A stretch of DNA of 42,515 nucleotides, taken from positions 420,939 to 463,453 of the forward strand of contig NC_017059.1 of assembly GCF_000284415.1 (NCBI RefSeq), written 5' to 3'. Positions 17,185 to 26,600 of the stretch are shown here, piece after piece; positions within the stretch are counted from its first letter, which is position 1; every line of letters begins with the position of its first letter. A program made the position numbers and the translations under genes. A model generated the notes under the pieces. It made no database searches and was not told the origin of the DNA. It worked only from the letters and a program-made list of their open reading frames with translations. The DNA is from Pararhodospirillum photometricum DSM 122. GTDB lineage: Bacteria; Pseudomonadota; Alphaproteobacteria; Rhodospirillales; Rhodospirillaceae.

Positions 17185-18641
17185 GGAACTTGTCCGCTGC
17201 TTTCGCTCCTTCGCGGTCAAGCTGATCGCGGCGCTCGTGATCTTTTCCATCGTTCCAGTCCTGCTGGTCCAACGGTTTGACGCCGCCGAGCGTGAGCAGG
17301 GCGCGCTGTTGCGGCATCTGGCGCAGGAACAAGGGCGGCTGGCTGGAGAAGCGCTGTTTCCGTTGCTCGATATCCTGACCCCGCGCAGCACCGCCCGGAT
17401 CGACTCGACAGCGCGCCGACTGGCCGAAGGGGGGCTGTCGATCAGGGTGCTGTTCCGCTCGGCCATTGGTTCCAGTTCTTTTCTCCTGGTTGCTTCGGCT
17501 CCCGAGATGGAGATCGGGCGAGGACGCAGCACGATGGACCGTCTGCTCTCCAGTGGCGTGCTGGCGTCACTCGATGCCAGTTGTGCTGGCGGTCGGCCGC
17601 TGATTCTGCGCCTGCCTGGTGCCGATGGCGAAGTCTTGACCTATCTCGCCCCCTATCCACGTCCCGCCGGATGTTGGGTGGTGATCGCCGCGCAGCCGTC
17701 CGGTCCGCTCGCCGAGCGACTGCTCGGGCGACCTTACTGGCGAGTTCCCGAGATCCAGGCCGCCGCGTTGATCTATGCGGTGATGGCGCTGCTGGTGCTG
17801 TCGATCTTCACCGACGCCTGGACCAATCTGCGCCGGTTTCGTGCGGTCGCCCGTGCCGTGGTCGCCGGAGAAAACCGTGGCAGTTTCGCCGCCGCCAACC
17901 GGGTCCCCGATTTGGCTGATGTGGCGCGGGAGTTCGACATCATGGTGACGACGCTACGGCGCTCCGAAGCACTGATCCGTCAGGCGGCGGAAGAAAAGCG
18001 CCCATGCCCTGAAAGCACCGCTGGCGGTGATTTCTCAGGCGATCGAACCGTTGCGTCGGGAACTGCCGGGAGACTCCACCGGCCTACAGCGCAGTGTCGA
18101 GCTGATTTCCCTCTCGGTTGAACGACTCGATGCCCTGGTTTCAACCGCGCGACGGATCGACGAGACCATCGCCAGTCTGGTCGATTGCCCCCGCCACCGG
18201 GTCGATCTGTCGGCGCTGCTTTCGACCCTGGGGCAGGGCTTTGCTCGTTTCGCCGAGGAGCGCGACCTGCGTCTTGACCTCCGAATCGTCTCTGGATTGA
18301 TGGTGATCGGCGGCACGGAGCAGTTCGAAATCATCGCCGAGAACCTGATCGACAATGCCTTCGATTTTTCCCCACCAGGGGGGACGGTGACGTTGGAAGT
18401 CCGGCGGGCCGGTACGATGGCCGAGATGGCCGTGTCCGATCAGGGAACCGGAATTGCCGAGGCCGACTTGGACACGATCTTCGAGCGTTATGTATCTGGC
18501 CGGGACGGTGGCAAGGAGCATGACGGTCTCGGCCTGTGGATCGTCCGCCGCAACGCCGAGGCCATGGGCGGCCGGGTCTGGGCTGCCAATCGACCCGACG
18601 GTGGACTGATCGTCACGGTGGCCCTGCCCCTGGCAGGGTGA
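17177..18641 (+). pseudogene. ChvG-like sensor histidine kinase with a single-base frameshift before the H-box
   Basis: The first frame (17177 to ~17998) encodes an N-terminal membrane helix, a periplasmic sensor part, a second membrane helix (AALIYAVMALLVLSIFTDAW) and HAMP. The second frame (to 18641) encodes the H-box AHALKAPLAVISQAIEPLRR, the N box ENLIDNAFDFSPPGG and the G boxes (DQGTGIAEADL, GLGLWIVRRNAEAMGG). Dropping one G at about 17998, in GAAGAAAAGCGCCCAT, restores a continuous kinase (EENAHALKAPL). All motifs are intact apart from this. So it is either a recent null mutation, a base-call error, or less likely a recoded gene. Partner of the regulator just upstream. Confidence 0.85.
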
Positions 18642-18780
18642 GCCGGTCCCCGGTTTGTCACTGCCTTCTCACCCGCTGGCCCCTGCAGACAAGGTATTTC
18701 TATCGATGTTGGGACCCGGTCTTGCCGCGTGATGGCGCGATCAGCTCCCCAGATCTTCCGATGATCGAGAGCCAAGACGA

Positions 18781-18818
18781 TTGCGCGGCGGCGCGCAACC
18801 GACCGGGGGGACTCCGTC
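18781..18818 (+). promoter_or_regulatory. Hairpin immediately upstream of the DUF6499/DUF2285 gene
   Basis: 7-bp stem TTGCGCG / CGCGCAA with loop GCGG (18781-18798), then 20 bases containing GGGGGGA and CCGTC before the ATG at 18819. It has the same layout (hairpin, then ~20 nt, then ATG) as the leaders of the ardC-like and parB-like genes, but its sequence is only loosely similar. The rest of the gap from 18642 shows nothing else. Confidence 0.4.
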
Positions 18819-19617
18819 ATGACCGAAGAGGACGTCGAGACTGTCGGGTGGGATTGGCGTGACCGGAGCAATTACCGTGACCTGCTTCACCTGGATCGGG
18901 CGGGGTGGGCCTGGAAATGGCTGCGGCGCAATCCCGATTACATTGCCCAAACTGCTCAAATCCAAAGGCAATTTTCTGCCCCCGGGGTGCTGACGTCGTC
19001 CGACGACGCCGATGCCTCGGATTGGGGGCTGCATTTTTGCCGAGGCGGCCAGCATTCCCTGCGCCGATGCGCGGATATTCTGGCGGGCCGACTGGGATTC
19101 CTCGGTGGTCCTGGTCGAGGCGCGGCCCGTTTCGCCCGGGGATACCGAGGCCTTCGATCTGCAACGCTTCGCCGCCTGGGCCACCGTGCTCCGCTTGGCC
19201 GATGGACGAGAATTTCTTCTCCTCAGCGATGGCGTTCGTCACCTCCAGCTCGAACTGGTCGACGGCACGCTGCTGACCGGGCCGGTGCGCCTACATTACG
19301 CCCTGTCCGGGATCACCCAGATCGACGTGAAGACGCTGACCTTGCGCCGTCTGGTGATGCTGTGCCGCCGGGGCAGGTTTCCGCTCGGGTTGTTTCCGCC
19401 GGAGCCGCGCGCCCGCCGCTGGGCTCTGGCGTTGCAGGCCTACGACGGCCTGGCGGCCGGCGCCAGCCATCGCGAGATCGCCGTGGCCCTGTTTGGCGAA
19501 ACCATCGTGCGGGAGGACTGGAACGGCCGGTCGCAGTATCTGCGGCTGCGGGTGCGGCGGTTGATCCAGGTCGCGACCGCTCTGGTCCAGGGCGGCTACC
19601 GCGACCTGCTGGGATAA
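18819..19617 (+). pseudogene. DUF6499-DUF2285 protein, frameshifted at a T run
   Basis: The N-terminal frame (WDWRDRSNYRDLLHLDRAGW, then AWKWLRRNPDY) is the DUF6499 signature. The rest, in the next frame from about 19040, carries WATVLRLADGREFLLLSDG and the DUF2285 block (TLRRLVMLCRRGRFPLGLFP, then a helical AGASHREIAVALFGE and RLRVRRLIQVATALV). Removing one T from TTTTT at 19034-19038 joins them (DWGLHFAEAASIP). Such proteins are typical of alphaproteobacterial integrative elements and plasmids and are thought to be DNA-binding regulators. As read, the product is truncated; a homopolymer read error is a real alternative. Confidence 0.85.
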
Positions 19618-19654
19618 GCTGGGACGGGGCCACGGAAGCTGGAGGGGGACGAGA

Positions 19655-19736
19655 GGGAGAGGCGGGAGTGGGGAACCTGCGACGGGTGCCGTGGTGGAGA
19701 GAGAGGCTTTCCACCGGTCCGTCGAGGAGAACCGTG
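19655..19736 (+). promoter_or_regulatory. Hairpin leader A before the ardC-like gene
   Basis: Runs from GGGAGAGG (19655) to the ATG at 19737. It contains the stem GGTGGAGAG / CTTTCCACC (19693-19701 and 19707-19715, one G-U pair) with loop AGAGG, then exactly 21 bases before the ATG that include CCGTCG and the ribosome site GGAGA. It is similar in sequence, order and spacing to leader B (21145-21229). A cis-acting mRNA element is likely; what it responds to is unknown. Confidence 0.55.
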
Positions 19737-20651
19737 ATGGCGTCTGATCGGAACAGCCTCTATGCCGAGATCACCAACCGGATCATCGCCGAGCTCGAAG
19801 CCGGTCGGCTGCCCTGGGTCCAGCCCTGGGGTCGCGCCGACGGCCCAGGCGATCTCGGCCTGCCCCGCAATGCCGCGACCGGCCGGCGCTATTCGGGGAT
19901 CAACGTGCTGATTCTGTGGGGGGCGGTGTTCCGCCACGGCTTCTCCGGCCAGGGCTGGCTGACCTTCCGTCAGGCACTGGCCCTCGGTGGCGCGGTGCGC
20001 AAGGGCGAGCACGGCACCACCGTGGTCTATGCCGATCGCTTCGTTCCCGACGAGGCGCGCCGCCGGGCTCGTGAAACCGGCGAGGACGCCCAGTCGATCC
20101 CGTTTCTCAAGCGCTTCACCGTCTTCAACACCGATCAGTGCGATGGATTGCCAGAGGCCTTGGTGACCGTCCCACCGCCGATCCCAGACGGACTGATCCT
20201 GCCCCGGGCTGAGGAACTGATCCGGGCCAGCGGCGCCACACTGCGTCTCGGCGGCGACAAGGCCTTCTACAGTCCGGGGCTCGATTACATCCAGGTGCCC
20301 CGGCCCGAGGCCTATTTCGAGCCGATCAACTGGCACCGCACCGCGTTGCACGAGCTCGGCCACTGGACCGGGCATCCCTCCCGGCTCAACCGCAATCTGT
20401 CCGGCTCCTATGGTTCCAAGCTGTATGGCCAGGAGGAACTGGTGGCGGAAATGACCAGCGCCTTCACCTGCGCCAGCCTCGGCATCGTCCCCACCGTCCG
20501 CCATGCCGATTACATCGGCTCCTGGCTCGAGGTGCTGCGCGACGACGACCGGGCGATCATCCGCGCCGCCAGCGCCGCCTCGAAAGCTGCCGATTATCTG
20601 CTCGGTTTCCTGCCGGAGACCGAGGGCGACCATGGTCAGGAGGCGGCGTGA
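19737..20651 (+). CDS. ArdC-like antirestriction protein (ssDNA-binding plus zincin-like domain)
   Basis: 304 aa from the ATG at 19737, preceded by GAGGAGA. The N-terminal domain (LYAEITNRIIAELEAGRLPW, then RNAATGRRYSGINVLILWG, GWLTFRQALALGGAVRKGEH) is the ArdC N-terminal ssDNA-binding type. The C-terminal part has HELGH at residues 205-209 and a downstream ELVAEMTSAFTCASLGI, as in zinc metallopeptidase-like ArdC proteins. Plasmids and integrative elements use these to protect incoming single-stranded DNA from restriction. The reading frame is intact. Its stop (TGA) overlaps the next ATG by one base. Confidence 0.9.
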   Translation: MASDRNSLYAEITNRIIAELEAGRLPWVQPWGRADGPGDLGLPRNAATGRRYSGINVLILWGAVFRHGFSGQGWLTFRQALALGGAVRKGEHGTTVVYADRFVPDEARRRARETGEDAQSIPFLKRFTVFNTDQCDGLPEALVTVPPPIPDGLILPRAEELIRASGATLRLGGDKAFYSPGLDYIQVPRPEAYFEPINWHRTALHELGHWTGHPSRLNRNLSGSYGSKLYGQEELVAEMTSAFTCASLGIVPTVRHADYIGSWLEVLRDDDRAIIRAASAASKAADYLLGFLPETEGDHGQEAA

Positions 20652-21139
20652 TGGGCCCGCTGGTGCGGCGCGGCGTGATCGGCATCGCCCTGATCTTCGC
20701 GGCGTTGGCCGTCACCCCGGGGATCAAGCCCAATCTGTCCGGTCCGGCCCGGGTGATCGACGGCAACACCATCGTTGTCGCCGGCCAGACTCTGCGGCTT
20801 TACGGCCTCGATGCTCCCGACCTCGGCCAGACCTGCCGGAGCAAGGAAAACCGCGACTGGCCGTGCGGTCGCGCCGCCGCCGCCGCGTTGCGCCAGTACA
20901 TCGGCGAGTGGCCCGTCGGCTGCCTGACCCGCACTCGGGATGCGGCGGATCGGCTGATCTCGACCTGCCGGGTCGGCGGCACTGATCTCAACGCTTGGCT
21001 GGTCGAGCAGGGCTGGGCGTTGGCCTGCAAGGGCTGCTTCGGCGGCTTTCCCCTCGAGCAGGGTCGGGCTCGTCTCGCCCGCCGGGGACTCTGGTCCGGC
21101 AGGTTCGAGGCGCCTGAAGACTGGCGGTGGACGCACTGA
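20651..21139 (+). CDS. Thermonuclease-family (SNase-like) protein with N-terminal membrane segment
   Basis: 162 aa, starting one base inside the ardC-like stop (TGATG). A hydrophobic start (GVIGIALIFAALAVTPGI) suggests export or membrane anchoring. The SNase fold is recognised by RVIDGNTIVVAGQTLRLYGL, DAPDLGQTC, WLVEQGWALAC and RRGLWSG. In Staphylococcus nuclease the catalytic trio is Arg35, Glu43 and Arg87. Here the position of Glu43 seems to be Asp (DAPDLG, usually DAPELG), which could lower activity. Two extra Cys pairs suggest disulfides. Such genes recur beside ardC and parB in alphaproteobacterial mobile elements; their role is not well defined. Confidence 0.85.
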   Translation: MGPLVRRGVIGIALIFAALAVTPGIKPNLSGPARVIDGNTIVVAGQTLRLYGLDAPDLGQTCRSKENRDWPCGRAAAAALRQYIGEWPVGCLTRTRDAADRLISTCRVGGTDLNAWLVEQGWALACKGCFGGFPLEQGRARLARRGLWSGRFEAPEDWRWTH

Positions 21140-21144
21140 CCCCA

Positions 21145-21229
21145 GGGAGAGGAAAAGGAGGGCAGGGGATTCGTGACGGGTTCGGAAGGCCGAGAGAGTC
21201 TCCCGGCCGGCCCGTCGCGGAGACCCGAC
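21145..21229 (+). promoter_or_regulatory. Hairpin leader B before the parB-like gene
   Basis: Begins GGGAGAGG (21145) and ends at the ATG at 21230. The stem is GGCCGAGAG / CTCCCGGCC (21188-21196 and 21200-21208, one A-C mismatch) with a 3-base loop, then 21 bases to the ATG. Those 21 bases match leader A at 16 of 21 positions without gaps, including GGYCCGTCG and GGAGA. The five outer stem pairs differ from leader A but still pair, which is the pattern of a conserved RNA structure. Confidence 0.55.
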
Positions 21230-23217
21230 ATGGCAAACCTTGCGAGAATCACCCTCAGCACGTCCCGGGACATTCCCTTCAACAAGCTGGTGCTGTCCCA
21301 GGCCAACGTCCGCCGGATCAAGGCAGGCGTTTCGATCGAGCAGTTGGCGGAAGACATCGCCCGCCGCACCCTGCTGCAGAGCCTGACCGTCCGGCCGATC
21401 CTTGACGGCGACGGCACCGAGACCGGCCTCTATGATGTGCCGGTCGGCGGCCGCTGCTACCGCGCCCTCGAACTGCTGGTGAAGAAGAAGCGGCTGGCCC
21501 GCACCGCCCTGGTGCCCTGCGTCATCCGCACCGACGGTCTGGCGGCGGAGGATTCCCTGGCCGAGAACGTCCAGCGCGCCCCGCTCCATCCGCTCGACCA
21601 GTTTCGCGCCTTCCAGACCCTGCGCGAGGCCGGCCTCGGCGACGAGGACATTGCCGCCCGCTTCTTCATCACCCTGGTGGTGGTGAAGCAGCGTCTGCGG
21701 CTGGTCGCGGTGTCGCCCAAGCTGCTCGACCTCTATGCCGAGGATCAGATCACCCTCGACCAAGTGATGGTGTTTTCCGTCACCACCGACCACGCCCGCC
21801 AGGAGCAGGTGTGGGACAGTCTGGTCCGCACCTATAACCGCGAGCCCTATTATATCCGCAAGCTGCTGACCGAGGGGGCGGTGCGGGCCGCCGACAAGCG
21901 GGCCCGGTTCGTCGGCATCGAGGCCTACGAGGCCGCCGGTGGGGTGGTGCAGCACGATCTGTTCCAGAACGACGATGGCGGCTGGCTGCAGGACCCGGCC
22001 CTGCTCGACCGGCTGGTGGTGGAGAAACTCGCCGCCGAAGCCGAAAGGGTGCGGGCGGAAGGGTGGAAATGGATCGAGGTTGCCCCGGAATTCCCCTACG
22101 GCCATGCCAACAAGCTGCGTCCCCTCAATGGCGATCCGCTCCCCCTGACCGAGGCGGAACAGGCCGATCTTGATTCCCTTCAGGCGGAATACAGCCGTCT
22201 GGTCGAAACCTATGCCGGGGCCGACGAGGTGCCCGACGAGGTCGATCTGCGCTTGAGTGAGATCGGCACCGCCCTGGCGGCGTTCGAGAACTGGCCGCTG
22301 TCGTTCGATCCGGCCGAGATCGTTCGGGCCGGGGTGTTCGTCAGCATCGACGGCGACGGCAATTCGCGGGTCGATCGCGGCTATGTCCGGCCCGAGGACG
22401 AGCCGGTGGCCGAGCCCGTGCCCGATGCCGAGGGAAGCGTTTCGGTCCAGGCCGGTACGATTCCTTTGGCGGTCGGCGCTACGAGCGTGACCGCCGATCC
22501 GTCCGAGGAAGAAGACGGCCTCAAGCCGCTGCCGGATCGTCTGATCACCGAACTGACTGCGCATCGGACCCTGGCGTTGCGCGACGCCCTCGGCCGTGCC
22601 CCGGATGTCGCTTTCCAGGCGGTTCTGCATATGCTGTTCCTGCAGGCCTTCTATCGCAGCGGCGCCGATTCCTCACTCGAAATCACCGGCCACAGTGCCG
22701 CCTTCACCGTCCAGTCGCCCGGTCTGGCCGATACCGCCTCGGCCAAGGCGATCGACGCCCGCCACCAGAATTGGCTCGGGCAGTTGCCGGCCGATCTCGC
22801 CGATCTGTGGGACACGCTGACCGGGTTCGACGGTGACAGCCAGGGGGCGTTGTTCGCTCATTGCGCCGCGCTGACCGTCAACGCGGTGCGCGAGCCGTTG
22901 ACCCGGCGTGGTCGTCCCTCGACCATGCCGACCGTCTCGCCCGGGCGGTGGAACTCGACATGGCGGCGGTGGGCTGGGTGCCTACCGTCGACACCTATCT
23001 CGTCCGGGTCACCAAAGCCCGGATCCTTGACGCGGTGCGCGAGGCCAAGGGCGCGGAGACCGCCCAGTTGATTGATCATCTCCGGAAGCCGGACATGGCC
23101 CGCGAGGCCGAGCGCCTGCTGGTCGGCACCGGCTGGTTGCCGGAAATTCTGCGGGCTCCGGAGCCCGGCCCCGAGCCGGAGAGTCTCCCTGGCGATTTGG
23201 CCCAGGTCGCCGCCTGA
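21230..23217 (+). pseudogene. ParB/RepB-like nuclease-domain protein, frameshifted near the C-terminus
   Basis: The main frame (21230 to ~22900) opens with the ParB N-terminal domain: DIPFNKLVLSQANVRRIKAG, then VPVGGRCYRALELLVKKKRL, CVIRTDGLAAEDSLAENVQR, and a helix-turn-helix (LGDEDIAARFFITLVVVKQR). Long C-terminal helical regions follow, as in the ~650-700 aa ParB-like proteins of alphaproteobacterial elements. The last ~100 residues (ADRLARAVELDMAAVGWVPT, then AQLIDHLRKPDMAREAERLL) are in another frame. One base appears to be lost around 22895-22915 (CCGTTGACCCGGCGTGG). Its role is probably replication or segregation control rather than true chromosome partition; no parA is adjacent. Confidence 0.85.
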
Positions 23218-23229
23218 TCCTCCTTTGCG

Positions 23230-23263
23230 GAAGCCCGGCCAGCGTGCCGGGCTTCTGTTCTGT
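23230..23263 (+). terminator. Terminator after the parB-like gene
   Basis: Perfect 10-bp stem GAAGCCCGGC / GCCGGGCTTC (23230-23239 and 23246-23255) with loop CAGCGT, followed by TGTTCTGT. It lies 12 bases after the restored parB stop. Confidence 0.8.
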
Positions 23264-23280
23264 CAGCGGGGAGGTGCGTC

Positions 23281-23622
23281 ATGTCGGTGTCTGATCTGGC
23301 CCGCCGTCTCGCCGAACGGGCCGAGGCGGTATGCCGTGTTTATCTGTCCCGGGGCCGTCGTCAGGGGGCATGGTGGTGTGTCGGCGACGTCTTCAACCAT
23401 CCGGGCCGCAGCCTTTATGTCCGTCTGACCGGCGATCGCGCCGGCAAATGGACCGATTCCGCCACCGCTCAACACGGCGACCTGCTCGATCTGCTCGCCC
23501 TCAACCGGGGCCTTGATCCCGCATCGGCCCGCGACGAGGCCCGCGCTTTTCTCGCCCTGCCGCAGGATGGTCCGCGTTATCAGTCGGCAGCCTCCGCATC
23601 AAAAGCTCGGAGTTGCCGTTGA
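23281..23622 (+). pseudogene. Toprim/DUF7146-type primase, N-terminal fragment only
   Basis: Starts at the ATG at 23281 after GGGGAGG. The first ~95 residues (MSVSDLARRLAERAEAVCRV, then GAWWCVGDVFNHPGRSLYVR, GKWTDSATAQHGDLLDLLAL) match the start of the large primase/toprim proteins of plasmids and integrative elements. From about 23585 the frame runs into the reversed 3' end of the histidine kinase gene and stops at 23622. The catalytic toprim domain is absent. Intact proteins are several hundred residues long, so this is cut by the rearrangement or assembly joint here. Confidence 0.8.
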
Positions 23623-26600
23623 CCGCACGCAGCGCCGCCGGGACATCCAGGACTCGGCTCAACGCCTCGGGCAGCGCAAAGACCGTTGCCGCCCCCATGG
23701 GCGGCACGGTCCGCTGCGCCAGCCTGTCCAGCCCCCCCAACCACTGATCCAGCACGCTCAACAGCCGCTCGGGGTCAAGCGGCTTGGTCAGGTGATCGTT
23801 CATCCCGGCTTCCAGGCTGCGCTGGCGGTCATCGGCCATGGCGTGGGCGGTCATGGCGATGACGGGCAAGGTGGTGAGCTTGAGATCGGTCCTGAGGCGC
23901 CGGGTGGCTTCCAAGCCATCCATCCCGGGCATCTGAACATCCATGAGCACCAGATCGAAGACCTCGCGCTCGAGACAAGCCAGGGCCTCCTGCCCATTGG
24001 CGGCACTGCTGACCGTGATTCCGACGCGCTCCAGCAACTCGCGGGCTACCTGTTGATTGATAGAGTTATCTTCAACAACCAAAACGCGGGCTCCAGCCAC
24101 CCGCGCTCCCTCGCCAGTGTCGGGCTCGGGGCTGGCCCGCCCCAAGGCCCGCAGGACGGCCCCCTTGAGCCGGGCCCCAAGAACGGGCTTTTCCAGCACT
24201 TCCCCCCTATCGCGCGCAAACCGGCGTTTGGCCGGCAGGCCACCGTAGGCGGTCACGACAATCAGGGGCAAGGGCGGCCCCTCTGCGGTATCCAGGCGGG
24301 CACAGACCTCGTCGCCATCAAGATCGGGCATGCGCCAGTCAAGGACCAGAAGATCCAGGGGCGGGGCAGTCCCCGCCTGGGCCCGGGCAACACGCTCCAA
24401 CACCGCCTGCCCCTTGTCCACGGCCTCGACCGTTATCCCCAGGCGTGAGAGGGCCAAAACCAAAACAGCACGGGCAGCGGCGTTGTCGTCAGCGACCAGA
24501 GCCCGCACAGAAGACAGATCGTCCTTGGGAATCTCTTTAAAGGGAGCTGGGCGAAAGCGGGCCGAGAGGCAGAAGGTACTCCCAGCGCCTAGCTCGCTGC
24601 TAACCTCGATGTCCCCCTCCATCAGGTGGGCCAACTGGCGCGAAATGGCGAGCCCCAGGCCGGTGCCGCCGAAACGCCGGGTGATTGACCCATCAGCCTG
24701 GGTGAAGGACTGGAAAAGACGCCCCATGTGCTTGGGGGTCATGCCGATGCCGGTATCCGAGACGCTAAAGCAGATGTCGAGGGTCTCCTCCTGGCCGCCA
24801 GAGCGTATCATCTCTTTGCCGCCAGAACGGTTGACCAGCAGTCCGATCCGGCCCTTGTCGGTGAATTTGACGGCATTACTCAACAAATTAATGAGGATTT
24901 GGCCAAGCCTCAAAGGATCTCCGATGAGAATATCCGGCAAATCAGGATCAAGTTCCAAATCAAATACCAGATCTTTTTCCCTGAGCCGCGGCATGATGAC
25001 CGTGGCTGCATTCTCGATCACCTCAAACAGACTGAAGCGGGTGGCCTCAAGGGCCATCTTGCCCGTCTCGATCTTGGAGAGGTCGAGAATATCGTTAAGA
25101 AGGCCCAACAGATTGCCGGCCGACGTGTGAATCTTTTCCAGATAGTCGCGTTGCCTTGGGGACAAGTCGGTTTGCAAGGCGAGATGGCTGAGGCCAATCA
25201 CCGCATTCATAGGAGTGCGGATCTCATGGCTCATGTTGGCCAGAAAACGGCTTTTGACATCGTTCGCCGCCTCAGCGGCATCGCGGGCTTCGCGCAGGGC
25301 CTGCTCGGCTTGCTTGCGCTCCGTAATGTCCTGAAACACTGTCACCGACCCCACGATGCGGTCATCAAGGGTCAGCGGCACTGACACGATAGCAACGGGA
25401 AACGTCGTGCCATCGCGCCGACGGAAGCTCTCGGACTCTGAGCGATAGATCGCCCCGGCGGTGACGGCACGATGGGGCGGACAGTCAAGCAGGCTGCCTC
25501 CCCCTTGCCCGTCATGGGGAGCATGGGCCACGTCATGAATGACCCGCCCCATCAAGGCCTCCCGCGGCCAGCCCAGCAAGCGCTCGGCCTCGGGGTTGAC
25601 AAACGTCACCCGCCCCACGCCATCCAGGGAGTACACCCCATCGCCCATCGCATCGGTGAGACCGCGCAGAAAGCGGGCCGTTTCCCGATGTTTTTCTTCC
25701 ATGCGCTTGCGCGCCGTGATGTCGGTGCGAATGGCGACATAGCGAAAAGGCTTTCCTGTTTCATCCAAGAAAGGGACGATGGTCGCCGCCGACCAGTAAT
25801 AGCCCCCCCCTCGGGTGGCGTTCTTGATCTCGCCGTGCCAGACCTTACCGCTGCTGATGGTCTCCCACAGCCCCCGGAAAAAACCTAGTTCGTGTTCCCC
25901 CGATTTGACCATGCGGTGGGTCTTGCCAAGGATGGCCTCGCGGGGATAGCCCGAGATCGTACAAAAGGCATCGTTGGCATACGTAATGGTCCCCTCGGTG
26001 TCGGTGGCGGTGACAATCGCGTGCTGGTCCAGGGCGAAAATCTGGAACTCCAGATCGCGGGTCAGATCCTTAAGTCGCCGATTAGCCCGCCGAACCGAGC
26101 GCAAGATCCACATCCCCGAAACCACGACGAACAGCATGGTGGCGGCCGAGAGTCCCAGATGTAACGTCACGTATTGCCGCTCACGATCATTGATGTCGGC
26201 CTCCAGCGTCCCCAGCTCGCGCTGGCTTTGATGAAACAAGCGATTGGCCGCCTCGGTCAGGCTGGAAAACAGGGGAGGCGCCCGCCAGAGGGTTTCGGTA
26301 ATGCGCCGATTGAGCGCTTCGGGTATCGTCCCGGCCTCGTCAAGACGCTCGCGATCCGAGAGTAAGGCCGCCACCGCGTTGACCAGCCGCTCCACGGAAT
26401 CAAGCCCGGGGCGGATGTCGGCAATTTCCGGCAGGTGGTAGCGGGGGCGGTCATCGGACTGATAGGTAATGCGCCGCTCCATCACCTCGTTGTTTTCCAT
26501 GGCCAACAGGGTCACACGCACCACGGTGCCACCGTTTTGGAGAACCGCCAGTTCCTCGTCGAGATGGGCCAAGGTGTCATGGATCCCGTTCAACACATCC

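Noticed and set aside
17985..18010. Programmed frameshift in the island kinase
   Set aside because: No slippery heptamer of the X XXY YYZ type and no stimulating structure was found; a one-base error or mutation explains it more simply.
20636..22630. 664-codon open frame on the minus strand
   Set aside because: Antisense of the SNase and parB-like genes; no motifs, biased composition.
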